Shown: positions 1-9,781 of the stretch, in pieces
Numbering within the stretch: position 1 is the first letter of the stretch
How the letters are laid out: each line of letters starts with the position of its first letter
DNA from: Saprospiraceae bacterium
Lineage (GTDB): Bacteria; Bacteroidota; Bacteroidia; Chitinophagales; Saprospiraceae
NCBI GenBank assembly: GCA_020631355.1
Contig: JAHDHL010000001.1
Coordinates: forward strand, 483,616 to 547,615
DNA length: 64,000 nucleotides
Direction of reading: 5' to 3'
The notes under the pieces: generated by a model
Told to the model about the DNA's origin: nothing
Databases searched by the model: none
What the model saw: only the letters and a program-made list of their open reading frames with translations
Made by a program: the position numbers and the translations under genes

Positions 1-317
1 TCCTTTAGTGTGATTGAAAACTTGAAGTAAAAGGTACTCTAATAGATAAGACGTATTTTCAAGATATAAGTTGCTAATTCAAACGTGCAATAATAATACC
101 TTCATTCCAATATAGTATGAATTAGGCTTATTTGTCAAATTAATAACCTTTCAATAACAATTAGATATCTCATAACATTACATGTTATTAGTTGTTTATA
201 CTAATAATCAAGTTATAATAACCCTCCATTATATATCAAAATTAGTGTTTCCCATACCTCATTAAAAGTCATCCACGGAGAATCGAAACCTCTTGGAGGA
301 AAGAATAGTTGTAATTG
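1..317. other. Non-coding region upstream of polA
   Basis: AT-rich stretch with stop codons in all frames and no open frame of useful length. I see no tRNA, no strong hairpin and no repeat. It may contain the end of a transcript that begins outside the window. The only likely signal is the promoter candidate just downstream of it. Confidence 0.5.
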
Positions 318-349
318 TTGCCAAGCTCTGTGTTACATTACTATTTTTA
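318..349 (+). promoter_or_regulatory. Candidate polA promoter (Bacteroidota type)
   Basis: TTG at 318-320 is followed after 21 bases by TATTTTTA at 342-349, which matches the phylum's -7 consensus TAnnTTTG at 7 of 8 positions. The start codon of polA is 24 bases further on, giving a short leader. The M1 peptidase gene at 54239 is preceded by the same TATTTTTACG string at 54189, which lends some support. Confidence 0.45.
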
Positions 350-373
350 CGACGCAATTAAAATGCAACTCTT

Positions 374-3199
374 ATGTCAGACGAAAAGAAACTCTTCCTT
401 CTCGATGGTCATGCTTTGGTTTATCGGGCTCATTACGCATTCATCAAGCGCCCACTTATTAATTCCAAGGGATTGAATACTTCTGCTATCACTGGATTTA
501 CCCGAACACTTTGGGAAATCATTTCCAAGCAGAAACCATCACATTTGGCCGTTTCTTTTGACATATCGGACAAAACCGTATTCAGGCGTGAAATGTTTCC
601 TGAATACAAAGCCAACAGGGAGGAACAACCAGAAGATATTACTACGGCATTCCCTTACATTCGAAAGATTGTACAAGGGATGAACATTCCTATTTTGGAA
701 AAATCAGGTTTTGAAGCGGATGATGTTATCGGCACTGTAGCCAAGCAAGCTGAAAAGGAGGGATTCAAGGTTTACATGATGACACCTGATAAGGATTATG
801 CCCAATTAGTCAGTGAAAATATCTTCATGTACAAACCTGCCAGATTCGGAAACGGAGTGGAAATACTGGGAGTCCCTGAAGTATTGGAAAAATGGGGTAT
901 CAATAAGGTAGAACAAGTCATTGATGTTCTGGGCTTACAGGGGGACTCTGTTGATAACATCCCTGGCATTCCTGGCATCGGAGCCAAAACAGCTGTTAAA
1001 TTATTAGCCAAATACGGCTCTGTAGAGGGATTGATAGAACACAGTCATGAACTTAAAGGCAAGCAGAAAGAGAATGTGGAAAACTTTGCGGAACAAGGGC
1101 TTCTTTCCAAAAAACTAGCCACTATCATTCTTGATGTACCCGTAAAATTCGATGCGAATGCGTGTAAGGTTTCCGAATTCAATAAAGAAGCGCTTACTGA
1201 GGTTTTCAAGGAAGTCGAATTCAGAACCTTGGCCAATCAGATACTTGGTATTACCCAACAAGCCAAACCAAAGGCTAGTTCTTCGGCAGCTCCCAATAAG
1301 GCAGGAACACAAGGAAGCCTTTTCGGAGACACCCCTGCAGCAGGCCCTGTTTTCCCTCCTGTCAAGGAAAATATTGTAGCCAATAAGAATATTGAAAATA
1401 CAGAACATGATTATAAAATCATGTCTAGTGAGGAAGAAATCAACCAATTGATTAAGATACTCTCAGGACAAAAAATCATCTGTTTTGATACGGAAACAAC
1501 AGGGTTGGATGCTAATAATTCTGAACTTGTAGGCTTGGCTTTTTCGGTTAAGGCCAATGAGGCTTATTATGTCCCCATCCCCGAAAACCAAGAAGAAGCA
1601 CAAGCAATCATTAATCGATTCAAATCCACTCTTGAAAACGAGGATATCATTAAGGTGGGGCAGAATATCAAGTATGATTATCTTATCCTTAAATGGTATG
1701 ACGTATCCATGAAAGGCAGGGTATTCGATACAATGATTGCACATTACCTACTTGAACCCGAACTGAGACACAACCTGAACTACCTATCCGAATCCTACTT
1801 GGATTATTCACCTGTACCCATTGAAAGTCTTATCGGAAAGAAAGGCAAGAATCAATTATCCATGAGGGATGTTCCTTTTGAAAAAATCAAGGAATATGCA
1901 GGAGAGGATGCAGATTTGACACTACAACTGAAAGATATCCTAGAAAAGGAAATCAAAAAAGAGGGTTTGGATGAATTGTACTGGAAAACAGAAGCACCCC
2001 TGATTGATGTTCTCGTCGAAATCGAACACAATGGAATCAAGGTTGATGCAGAATTCCTTGCGGAGTATTCCAATGAATTGGCCAAAAAGATTGCCTTGGC
2101 TGAAATCTCCATACATGACTCTGCAGGTATGAGATTCAATATCGCTTCTCCCAAGCAAGTTGGGGAAGTATTATTCGATCATATGAAAATCCCTTATCGT
2201 TGGCGAAAAACCAAATCGGGTCAGTACTCTACGAATGAGGAAAAAATGACGGAACTTGCCGAGGAACATCCTATAGTGGCAGATATCCTTAAATATCGTG
2301 GATTGACCAAACTCAAATCCACATATGTGGATGCATTACCCAAATTGATTAATCCAAAAACAGGGAGGGTTCATTCATCTTTCAGTCAAGCATTAACTGC
2401 CACCGGAAGACTCAGCTCCAAGGATCCCAATCTCCAGAATATTCCTATCAGAACACCAGAAGGTAGAAAAGTGAGGGAAGCATTCGTGCCCAGAAATGAG
2501 GATTTTCTTTTGCTTGCAGCTGATTATTCGCAAATTGAATTGAGACTGATTGCTGAAATCAGCGAGGACGAAGCAATGCTGGATGCGTTCATCCAGGGTC
2601 ATGACATCCATAAGGCAACAGCAGCAAAGGTATATGGAGTTGCTCTGGACGAAGTTACGGCGGACCAACGGAGGAATGCTAAGACAGTCAACTTTTCCAT
2701 CATCTATGGTGCCGGTGCCACAAACCTTTCCAAGCAATTGGGTATTAAACGTACTGAGGCCAGTGAATTGATCGAAAACTATTTCAAACAGTATCAGGGA
2801 CTCAAAAAATACATGGACAACCAAGTGGCGATTGCCAGAGAGAAAGGGTACGTTGAAACACTTTTGGGAAGAAGAAGGTATCTCAGGGACATCAATTCAA
2901 GGAATGGGATGATTCGGAGCCATGCAGAAAGGAATGCCATCAACACACCGATTCAGGGAACTGCTGCGGATATGATTAAAATGGCGATGATTAGTATCCA
3001 TAAAACTTTCCAAGAGAAACAATTCAAATCCAAAATGATTCTTCAGGTTCATGATGAATTGGTTTTTGATGCGCATAAAGATGAAATCGAAGCCATCAAA
3101 CCTATCATAGAACAACATATGAAAGATGCCATACCCGGATTGAAAGTCCCTATATTAGTGGGAATGGACTTAGGTAACAATTGGCTTGAAGCACACTAA
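374..3199 (+). CDS. polA: DNA polymerase I
   Basis: Repair and Okazaki-fragment-processing polymerase of full length (941 residues). Residues 1 to about 290 form the 5' nuclease domain, with acidic residues in ADDVIG (115-120) and GDSVDN (190-195). A linker rich in Ala, Ser and Pro (about 295-345) follows. The 3'-5' proofreading domain keeps DTE (372-374) and the YAGEDAD motif, so proofreading should be active. The polymerase domain shows motif A (DYSQIELR), motif B (RRNAKTVNFSIIYG) and motif C (QVHDELV). The pyroglutamyl peptidase gene starts at the base after the stop, so the two are probably co-transcribed. Confidence 0.98.
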   Translation: MSDEKKLFLLDGHALVYRAHYAFIKRPLINSKGLNTSAITGFTRTLWEIISKQKPSHLAVSFDISDKTVFRREMFPEYKANREEQPEDITTAFPYIRKIVQGMNIPILEKSGFEADDVIGTVAKQAEKEGFKVYMMTPDKDYAQLVSENIFMYKPARFGNGVEILGVPEVLEKWGINKVEQVIDVLGLQGDSVDNIPGIPGIGAKTAVKLLAKYGSVEGLIEHSHELKGKQKENVENFAEQGLLSKKLATIILDVPVKFDANACKVSEFNKEALTEVFKEVEFRTLANQILGITQQAKPKASSSAAPNKAGTQGSLFGDTPAAGPVFPPVKENIVANKNIENTEHDYKIMSSEEEINQLIKILSGQKIICFDTETTGLDANNSELVGLAFSVKANEAYYVPIPENQEEAQAIINRFKSTLENEDIIKVGQNIKYDYLILKWYDVSMKGRVFDTMIAHYLLEPELRHNLNYLSESYLDYSPVPIESLIGKKGKNQLSMRDVPFEKIKEYAGEDADLTLQLKDILEKEIKKEGLDELYWKTEAPLIDVLVEIEHNGIKVDAEFLAEYSNELAKKIALAEISIHDSAGMRFNIASPKQVGEVLFDHMKIPYRWRKTKSGQYSTNEEKMTELAEEHPIVADILKYRGLTKLKSTYVDALPKLINPKTGRVHSSFSQALTATGRLSSKDPNLQNIPIRTPEGRKVREAFVPRNEDFLLLAADYSQIELRLIAEISEDEAMLDAFIQGHDIHKATAAKVYGVALDEVTADQRRNAKTVNFSIIYGAGATNLSKQLGIKRTEASELIENYFKQYQGLKKYMDNQVAIAREKGYVETLLGRRRYLRDINSRNGMIRSHAERNAINTPIQGTAADMIKMAMISIHKTFQEKQFKSKMILQVHDELVFDAHKDEIEAIKPIIEQHMKDAIPGLKVPILVGMDLGNNWLEAH

Positions 3200-3793
3200 A
3201 TGATGAAGATTCTATTAACCGGTTTTGGGCAGTTCGGAGATTTTGATACCAATCCGTCCACCTTGGTCGTGGAGGCATTCGAAATGCCAGGGATTCAAAT
3301 AAGGAAAGCTTTTTTTGAAGTGAATCAGCCCGCTATTGATAGCCGATACAATAATATTCTGGATTCATTCCAACCCGATTTGATCTTGAATATCGGCTTA
3401 AATGCCGCATCAGGCGCTATCAACATCGAAACGTTTGCTATCAATAGCCTAAAGGATTCGAATCATTTCATGGATAATGATAAGGAAATAGCATTCAAGA
3501 CCAGATTGGATACCAATTCCATCTCTCAGGTCGTTTGTGACAAAGGAATCCCTTGTATTCGTTCCAATTATGCGGGAAGTTACTATTGTAATTATATTTT
3601 CTACCAATCCCTATCGTGGTGTAGTAACAATGGCGGCAATGCACTATTCATCCACATACCTTTCAATTCAAGACTCGCGGCAGAAATATGCAAGGAAAAG
3701 AAAATCGCCTACCCTTCACTACCATTATCAATGCTCATTGAGGCGCTGACCCTTATCATAGATGAAGTATCTAAAGAAGTCCCCATTTCCTAG
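3200..3793 (+). CDS. pcp: Pyroglutamyl-peptidase I (peptidase C15)
   Basis: Cytosolic cysteine peptidase that removes N-terminal pyroglutamate from peptides. The N-terminus MKILLTGFGQFGDFDTNPS matches the family. The catalytic triad can be traced: Glu in the IETFAINS segment, Cys in AGSYYCNYIFYQSL, and His in LFIHIPF. Length (197 residues) is near the usual 200-215. It begins directly after the polA stop, with a second in-frame ATG at 3203. Its stop and the stop of the convergent lipoprotein gene share the palindrome CTAG at 3790-3793. Confidence 0.9.
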   Translation: MMKILLTGFGQFGDFDTNPSTLVVEAFEMPGIQIRKAFFEVNQPAIDSRYNNILDSFQPDLILNIGLNAASGAINIETFAINSLKDSNHFMDNDKEIAFKTRLDTNSISQVVCDKGIPCIRSNYAGSYYCNYIFYQSLSWCSNNGGNALFIHIPFNSRLAAEICKEKKIAYPSLPLSMLIEALTLIIDEVSKEVPIS

Positions 3794-4701
3794 GGTAATT
3801 GACTGACCATCTCGGCGTAGAGATTTGTTTCTTCGTACTCATTATCATTACAAGGAGTCTCATGAATAAGAAGATTGTCCATTCTCGTTTCTAGTGTGAA
3901 TTCCGGTGGCTTGGCATAGGTGAGGCTTGGTGGCTTATTATTCAACCAAACGAATTCGATATTCTCATCCGTTTCAGCTTTCTGAATGATTTCCCTCAAA
4001 CCATTAGGAGGATATAAATAATTATCACATATCATATTCACAGCATAGACATCCGCATCGAAAACGATGGACGGGTCATAGCTTGCTATCTTGGCCTCAT
4101 GTATCATATCGAAATTCAGAACAGAATCCCCCTCAATAGCATCTAAGAATATCTTGGTACCAAGCCCTCTATTATTGATGAATGAGAATTTCATTTTTTG
4201 CATGATAAGGCTGAGGCTTGTCGGAGCACCATCATTTTCCCTATTGATATAATAGGCTTCATGAGCCAATAATTCTATCAATTGGTGTTCACCATCCAAA
4301 TACTTAAGTAAGCCTGTAGTCAGGAGAATTTTACCACCGGGTAGGGTGTAGGCATTCTGAATTTCATCATCATCCAGAACCAGGACTTCCCATCCATAGA
4401 AATCCCTGATATCCGTTCGGGTCTCTACCATTTGTAGGGCCTGATTCAGATAAGCATATACTTCAGGATAATCAGAAAAGGATAGGAATGGATAGACATT
4501 GGGATTATCTATGATTTCTTGGAAAAGGATATTCCCCAAGTCCCTTTCATTTGCTGCATTCAAGACTGGATTATAGGAATCGAGATCATTCCTTCGACAC
4601 GATTGGAGAATAATTAGTACGAAGACGCCCAGAACCAAAGAGGCCAAATAGCCTTTGGATAGCCAAGTCATTGTTGATGTGCTTTGTTTAGATACCCCCA
4701 T
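3790..4701 (-). CDS. Lipoprotein related to M48 metallopeptidases, zinc motif degenerate
   Basis: An N-terminal hydrophobic segment ends in a lipobox-like LQSC (Cys35), so it is likely a membrane lipoprotein. Residues about 105-160 follow the M48 pattern: NAYTLPGGKILLTTGLL, then a helix with AHEAYY in place of the HExxH zinc motif (His147, Glu148, but Tyr151 instead of the second His). The downstream acidic zinc-ligand position reads FDADVYA, with Asp215 where Glu is usual. It is about 40 bases downstream of a paralogue with the same defect. I infer a non-catalytic or altered-metal member of the M48 fold. Confidence 0.65.
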   Translation of the reverse strand: MGVSKQSTSTMTWLSKGYLASLVLGVFVLIILQSCRRNDLDSYNPVLNAANERDLGNILFQEIIDNPNVYPFLSFSDYPEVYAYLNQALQMVETRTDIRDFYGWEVLVLDDDEIQNAYTLPGGKILLTTGLLKYLDGEHQLIELLAHEAYYINRENDGAPTSLSLIMQKMKFSFINNRGLGTKIFLDAIEGDSVLNFDMIHEAKIASYDPSIVFDADVYAVNMICDNYLYPPNGLREIIQKAETDENIEFVWLNNKPPSLTYAKPPEFTLETRMDNLLIHETPCNDNEYEETNLYAEMVSQLP

Positions 4702-4752
4702 AGTACATTTATGTACTGATGAAGATAATGAATTTTAGTTTTTTATTGAAAT

Positions 4753-5676
4753 CTAGGGTAACATGTCAAGAAATTCCGCATACTCATTCTTATTCAATGT
4801 GATATTTTCAGAACCACAACTGCCCGGATGAGCCTGCATGTCAATATTGTCTAATCTTTCATCCCTAAAAGGCCCGGTCAATGATGTTCCCTGACTGATT
4901 AGGGTATTGGGTACAGGTGGCTTATTCTCAAACCATTGGAATGTTGTAATGGATGGTGTATCCTCCACTTCAAGAATCATTTCCTTGATTCCATAACCCG
5001 AATACAAATAATTCTCACAAATCATATTCAATGCAAAATCATCCGCTTCTATCACTTCGTAAGGTTCGTAGACCTGCTCCATAATAAACTCTACCATTTC
5101 ACTTCCCTCCTCAGAATTACCAGCAATCACCTCTAGAAAAATCCTGGTACCCAATGAACCATACTTAGGACTTTCCTTAAGTTTCTGCATGGCAAGACTC
5201 AATTCGCCTTGGCTATTCTGATTAATCCTATCCGCATAAAAAGCCTCATGCGCCACAAGGGAGAACAACTTGTGTTCAGAATCAATGAATTTCAAGAATC
5301 CAGTGGTAATGTAAATCTTTCCGCCAGGTAGTGTAAAAGCATTTTTGGTATCATCATCATCAAACATGATAATCTCCCATTCGAACTTATCCCTGATTTC
5401 GGTCTTCACCTCAATCATTCGGATAACCTCATCCAAATAATCATACGCTTCGGGATAATCATTTCTGCTAAGTACCGGAAAGTCACCAGGATTGGCTTGG
5501 ATGACTTGATGTAATGCTACACCCAGACGCCCCTCGTCATTAGCGGATAATACCGGATTGAACATATCCAGATTATCGTCTTTGCAAGAATTGGCAGTTA
5601 GTAGTATGATGAAACATACTGCCAAAAGCCTAATTGTGTGTTTTGTCCATCTCATAACTCTCAAAATCTTTCGCAT
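4753..5676 (-). CDS. Lipoprotein related to M48 metallopeptidases (paralogue)
   Basis: Tandem paralogue of the gene at 3790-4701, first in the pair's transcription order. The signal segment ends in TANSC with Cys31 as the probable lipidated residue. It has NAFTLPGGKIYITTGFL followed by VAHEAFY (His143, Glu144, Tyr147), so the second His of HExxH is absent. The downstream IEADDFAL keeps the acidic ligand Glu210. The ATG at 5676 is used here; an internal Met at residue 8 is possible. The function is unknown, but the shared loss of one zinc ligand argues against ordinary M48 proteolysis. Confidence 0.65.
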   Translation of the reverse strand: MRKILRVMRWTKHTIRLLAVCFIILLTANSCKDDNLDMFNPVLSANDEGRLGVALHQVIQANPGDFPVLSRNDYPEAYDYLDEVIRMIEVKTEIRDKFEWEIIMFDDDDTKNAFTLPGGKIYITTGFLKFIDSEHKLFSLVAHEAFYADRINQNSQGELSLAMQKLKESPKYGSLGTRIFLEVIAGNSEEGSEMVEFIMEQVYEPYEVIEADDFALNMICENYLYSGYGIKEMILEVEDTPSITTFQWFENKPPVPNTLISQGTSLTGPFRDERLDNIDMQAHPGSCGSENITLNKNEYAEFLDMLP

Positions 5677-5806
5677 TTTCTATAACCATCATTAGCTTTG
5701 TGTGTTTCCTAGTCGTATCTGGGGTCAGATGATGGCATACTTTTAAGATGTAATGTAAATAGGCCAATAATTATGCCAAGCGACACTAATTACACTCATT
5801 TTACCA

Positions 5807-5859
5807 ACAATTAGAAAAGAGTAGTTGTTTTATGCAGTACAACAACCATTCCTAATTGT
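5807..5859. repeat. Nested inverted repeat upstream of uvrA
   Basis: ACAATTAG (5807-5814) pairs with CTAATTGT (5852-5859), and inside it GTTGT (5824-5828) pairs with ACAAC (5839-5843). It lies in the 237-base gap between the divergent lipoprotein and uvrA genes, about 45 bases before the uvrA -7 element. It could be an operator for either gene. I cannot identify the binding protein. Confidence 0.4.
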
Positions 5860-5901
5860 AAATCAGCACATTGTGTAATTTTAACAATATTCACACATAT
5901 A

Positions 5902-5909
5902 TATATTTG
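5902..5909 (+). promoter_or_regulatory. Candidate -7 element of uvrA (TATATTTG)
   Basis: Exact match to TAnnTTTG, with no convincing TTG at the usual upstream spacing. The uvrA ATG begins only four bases after it, so transcription from this element would start at or just beside the start codon. Confidence 0.5.
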
Positions 5910-5913
5910 TTTA

Positions 5914-8763
5914 ATGGACAAGGTATCTGAAAATGAATTAGAAAGGGACCTAATCGCTGTCACAGGCGCCAAGGTTCACAACCTCAAGGATGTCAGCTTA
6001 AAAATCCCGAGGAACAAATTAGTCGTTATCACAGGAATCAGTGGCAGTGGAAAATCTTCCTTGGCTTTCGATACCATATATGCAGAGGGACAAAGAAGGT
6101 ATATGGAAACTTTCTCCGCCTATGCCCGCCAATTCATTGGTGATATGGAACGACCCGATGTGGAAAAAATCACCGGATTGAGTCCTGTCATTTCCATTGA
6201 ACAAAAAACCACAGGCAGGAATCCTAGATCAACAGTCGGTACCATCACTGAAATCTATGATTTTCTCCGGTTGCTTTATGCCAGGGTAGCGAATGCCTAC
6301 TCTTACAATACCGGTAAGAAAATGATCAAGTTCACAGAGGAACAGATTGTCATTCACATCCTGGAACATTTCTCGAAGAAGAAAGCTGCCATTCTTGCTC
6401 CTCTTGTAAGAGGTAGGAAAGGGCACTATCGAGAACTATTCGATCAATACAGAAAACAAGGATACACCAAAGTAAGGGTCGACGGAGAAATCATTGATCT
6501 GGTACCGGCATTACAAGTAGATCGTTATAAAGTTCATGACATCGAACTGGTCATTGATAGGCTCAAAATTTCTGAGGATAGACGCGACCGAATAACGAAT
6601 TCCCTCAGAACAGCCCTGAAACTCGGAAAGGGATTCATCATGGTAGAGAACATTGACGACGATTCCCTATCCCAATATTCCAAAAATCTCATGTGTCCGG
6701 ATTCCGGTATATCCTATGAGGAACCTTCACCTAATGCGTTCTCATTCAATTCCCCGTACGGAGCCTGTCCGAGTTGCAAAGGTTTGGGACACTTACAGGA
6801 AGTTGATATCAAACTGATCATACCTGACTACGACAAAAGCATCAATGAGAAGGGTATTGCACCACTTGGGGAAGTCAGGGACAACCATTCTTTCAAGCAA
6901 CTAAGGGCTATTGCCAAGGAATATAAATTCTCTTTTGCCACTCCTATCAAAGACATCCCCAAAGAAGCCATGGACATGATTCTCCACGGTGGCAACAGTA
7001 AGATGGCCCTAAAGATGAAGTTTGGAAAAGGTTCTGACCACAATTACTACCTCGCCAATGAGGGACTCATGAAAATGCTGGCCAGATGGTACAAGGATAC
7101 ATCTTCGGACGGTGTCAGAAGATGGGCAGAAGCCTATATGACTACAAAAACTTGCTCAACATGTGATGGAGAAAGATTAAGAAAAGAATCCTTGTACTTC
7201 AAAATCAACGATAAGAATATTTCCCAATTGAGCAGAATGGATATCTCAGACCTGCATGCGTGGTTAGAAGAAGCAGAAAAACATCTTTCTGCTAGACAAG
7301 CCAGCATCGCCAAGGATATTCTCAAGGAATTGAAACTCAGGCTAGGCTTCCTGTTGCACGTTGGCCTGGACTACCTAACCCTCAATCGTCCGGCAGGAAC
7401 CCTTTCCGGAGGAGAAGCCCAACGTATCCGACTCGCTACCCAGATTGGGTCGCAATTGACAGGTATTACCTATATCCTGGATGAACCCAGCATCGGATTA
7501 CACCAAAGGGATAACCAAAGATTAATAGAAGCACTAAAGGAACTTGCTGAAATTGGAAATTCGGTCTTGGTAGTCGAGCACGATAAGGACATCATGCTCG
7601 CATCCGACTACCTGATAGACCTAGGGCCCGGAGCAGGAAAACACGGAGGAGAACTTGTAGCGCAGGGACACCCCAGTATATTCTCAACGATGGATACCAT
7701 TACGGCTTCCTACCTTAATAATTCATTGAGGATTGAGATTCCTGCCATCAGGAGAAAAGGAAATGGAAATTTCCTTGAGCTCAAGGGTGCCTCAGGCAAC
7801 AATCTTAAGAAAGTCAACATTAAAATACCTCTGGGGACGTTTACTTGTGTGACCGGAGTTTCAGGAAGTGGGAAGTCCACACTCATCAACGAAACATTAT
7901 ACCCCATCCTCCGACAACATTTCTACAAAAGCAAGAAGAACCCCTTGGCATATGACAGCATCAAGGGACTGGAGCACCTTGACAAGGTGATAGAAATCGA
8001 CCAGTCTCCGATTGGACGTACACCCCGTTCCAATCCAGCAACATACATTGGTGTGTTTGACCATATCCGAAAGCTATTTGCCAATATACCCGAATCAAAG
8101 ATACGTGGTTACAAGGCCGGAAGATTCTCATTCAATGTGAAAGGTGGCCGTTGCGAGGTATGCCACGGTGGAGGAAAAAGGGTAATAGAAATGAATTTCC
8201 TCCCTGACGTATATGTGGATTGCGAAACTTGTATGGGGAAGCGTTACAATAGGGAAACACTGGAAATCATGTTCAAGGGAAAGAACGTCTCCGATGTTCT
8301 CAACATGACTGTTGATGAAGCTGTGGATTTCTTCGAAAGCATTCCCTCAATTTACAGGAAAGTCAAAACACTCAAGGATGTTGGGCTAGGGTACATTACC
8401 CTAGGGCAATCTGCTGTCACCCTTTCAGGAGGTGAAGCACAAAGAGTGAAACTGGCGGAAGAATTATCCAAAAGGGATACGGGAAAAACCATCTACATCC
8501 TTGATGAACCCACAACAGGATTACACTTTGCGGATATCAAGCAACTACTTAAGGTATTGAACCAATTAGCACAAAAGGGCAACACCATTCTTGTTATCGA
8601 ACACAATCTGGATGTCATAAAGGTAGCGGACTACATTATCGATATGGGCCCTGAGGGTGGAAAGAGAGGTGGACAGGTTGTGGTGCACGGAACACCTGAA
8701 AAAGTGGCAAAATCCAAGAAAAGTCATACGGGGCATTTCCTTATCGAAGAACTGAAGCACTAG
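5914..8763 (+). CDS. uvrA: UvrABC excinuclease subunit A
   Basis: Damage-recognition ATPase of nucleotide excision repair, full length at 949 residues. Two ABC modules are visible. The first has Walker A GISGSGKSS (41-49), signature LSGGEAQRI and LDEPSIGLH. The second has GVSGSGKST, LSGGEAQRV and LDEPTTGLH. Zinc-binding cysteine pairs occur as CPSCKGLG, CSTCDGE, and CEVCHGGGKR with CETCMGKRYN. It stands alone with its own promoter candidate and is divergent from the M48-like lipoprotein pair. Confidence 0.98.
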   Translation: MDKVSENELERDLIAVTGAKVHNLKDVSLKIPRNKLVVITGISGSGKSSLAFDTIYAEGQRRYMETFSAYARQFIGDMERPDVEKITGLSPVISIEQKTTGRNPRSTVGTITEIYDFLRLLYARVANAYSYNTGKKMIKFTEEQIVIHILEHFSKKKAAILAPLVRGRKGHYRELFDQYRKQGYTKVRVDGEIIDLVPALQVDRYKVHDIELVIDRLKISEDRRDRITNSLRTALKLGKGFIMVENIDDDSLSQYSKNLMCPDSGISYEEPSPNAFSFNSPYGACPSCKGLGHLQEVDIKLIIPDYDKSINEKGIAPLGEVRDNHSFKQLRAIAKEYKFSFATPIKDIPKEAMDMILHGGNSKMALKMKFGKGSDHNYYLANEGLMKMLARWYKDTSSDGVRRWAEAYMTTKTCSTCDGERLRKESLYFKINDKNISQLSRMDISDLHAWLEEAEKHLSARQASIAKDILKELKLRLGFLLHVGLDYLTLNRPAGTLSGGEAQRIRLATQIGSQLTGITYILDEPSIGLHQRDNQRLIEALKELAEIGNSVLVVEHDKDIMLASDYLIDLGPGAGKHGGELVAQGHPSIFSTMDTITASYLNNSLRIEIPAIRRKGNGNFLELKGASGNNLKKVNIKIPLGTFTCVTGVSGSGKSTLINETLYPILRQHFYKSKKNPLAYDSIKGLEHLDKVIEIDQSPIGRTPRSNPATYIGVFDHIRKLFANIPESKIRGYKAGRFSFNVKGGRCEVCHGGGKRVIEMNFLPDVYVDCETCMGKRYNRETLEIMFKGKNVSDVLNMTVDEAVDFFESIPSIYRKVKTLKDVGLGYITLGQSAVTLSGGEAQRVKLAEELSKRDTGKTIYILDEPTTGLHFADIKQLLKVLNQLAQKGNTILVIEHNLDVIKVADYIIDMGPEGGKRGGQVVVHGTPEKVAKSKKSHTGHFLIEELKH

Positions 8764-8834
8764 CAAATCACATGTTATTTGGTCATATCGATGCAAGTTG
8801 GATATTTTCCATACTGTTTCATATGGCATTTTCC

Positions 8835-8842
8835 TATATTTG
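8835..8842 (+). promoter_or_regulatory. Candidate -7 element (TATATTTG) of the NUC1 nuclease gene
   Basis: Exact TAnnTTTG match 24 bases before the start codon at 8867. No clear TTG is seen at the expected -33 spacing. Confidence 0.45.
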
Positions 8843-8866
8843 TTTCCCGTTTCATAAAATTAAGAT

Positions 8867-9781
8867 ATGAATCAATTCAAATACACGCTTCTTCTTGCTG
8901 GTTTCATCTTATTCCTTTCATCCTGTAGGGATGAGACGCCAGTGGTTTTCAACCAATCAGATTGCCCATCAGGGGATATTACGAATCTTCATCTTTTATT
9001 GGGTAATCCTAGTGAAGCAACCACCAACGAAAACAACCCTAACAATTACCTGATGCAAATGGAAGAATATGCCATTTCGTACAGTAGGGATAGGGCCATT
9101 CCCAATTGGGTTAGTTGGCATTTGAGCGACGAGTGGTTTGAGGGGAACGGAACGAGACAAAATGATTTCCGAGCGAATCCATTCTTTCCTGCAGACTGGA
9201 ATGTACCCAATAGCGAAAGTTTCTCAGGAACAGGTTTCAATAGGGGACACAATTGTCCATCCGCTGACCGCCTTTGTTCCGACAACTTCAATTCAGCTAC
9301 TTTTTTCATGTCCAATATGATACCACAAGCTCCATTACACAATCAGGAAACATGGAAGCATTGGGAATGCTACTTCAGGTATTTGGTGGATGATGATAAA
9401 GAGATGTATGTCGTAATGGGGAACTATGGCCAAGGCGGACTCGGTGATAATGGGTATGCAGAAACTTTCGAGGATGAGAATGGACTAGTCATTACCGTAC
9501 CTGAATCCATATGGAAAGTAGCCATTCTGATTCCTAAGGGAGATGACAACGACCTGGATTTCATTGATGCCCAAAGCACTGTGATTGCCATTGATATCCC
9601 TAATACCAATACGGTGGCGAATTTTGAATGGGATGACCCACAATTCATCACGACAGTGGATGAGATTGAACAGAGAATGGGAACAGGTTTTGACCTTTTC
9701 TCAAATCTACCCAGTAATGTTCAAGATGCCTTGGAAAGCACCACACACAGTACAGATCCGAGTTTTACGCCCTGTTGGTAA
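8867..9781 (+). CDS. DNA/RNA non-specific endonuclease (NUC1 family), lipoprotein
   Basis: Predicted exported sugar-non-specific nuclease. The N-terminus has a hydrophobic segment ending in LSSC, with Cys20 as the probable lipidated residue. The catalytic motif is NRGHNCPSADR (RGH at 126-128, His as general base), followed by SNMIPQAPLHNQETWKHWE, which holds the metal-binding Asn and Glu region. At 304 residues it is typical of Bacteroidota homologues. It likely degrades extracellular nucleic acid for nutrients or biofilm DNA. Its 3' end overlaps the convergent gene at 9765 by 17 bases. Confidence 0.88.
   Translation: MNQFKYTLLLAGFILFLSSCRDETPVVFNQSDCPSGDITNLHLLLGNPSEATTNENNPNNYLMQMEEYAISYSRDRAIPNWVSWHLSDEWFEGNGTRQNDFRANPFFPADWNVPNSESFSGTGFNRGHNCPSADRLCSDNFNSATFFMSNMIPQAPLHNQETWKHWECYFRYLVDDDKEMYVVMGNYGQGGLGDNGYAETFEDENGLVITVPESIWKVAILIPKGDDNDLDFIDAQSTVIAIDIPNTNTVANFEWDDPQFITTVDEIEQRMGTGFDLFSNLPSNVQDALESTTHSTDPSFTPCW

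Noticed and set aside
1115-2824. Several 70-140 codon minus-strand frames opposite polA
   Set aside because: They lie wholly within a strongly conserved gene and have no recognisable domains, promoters or spacing of their own.
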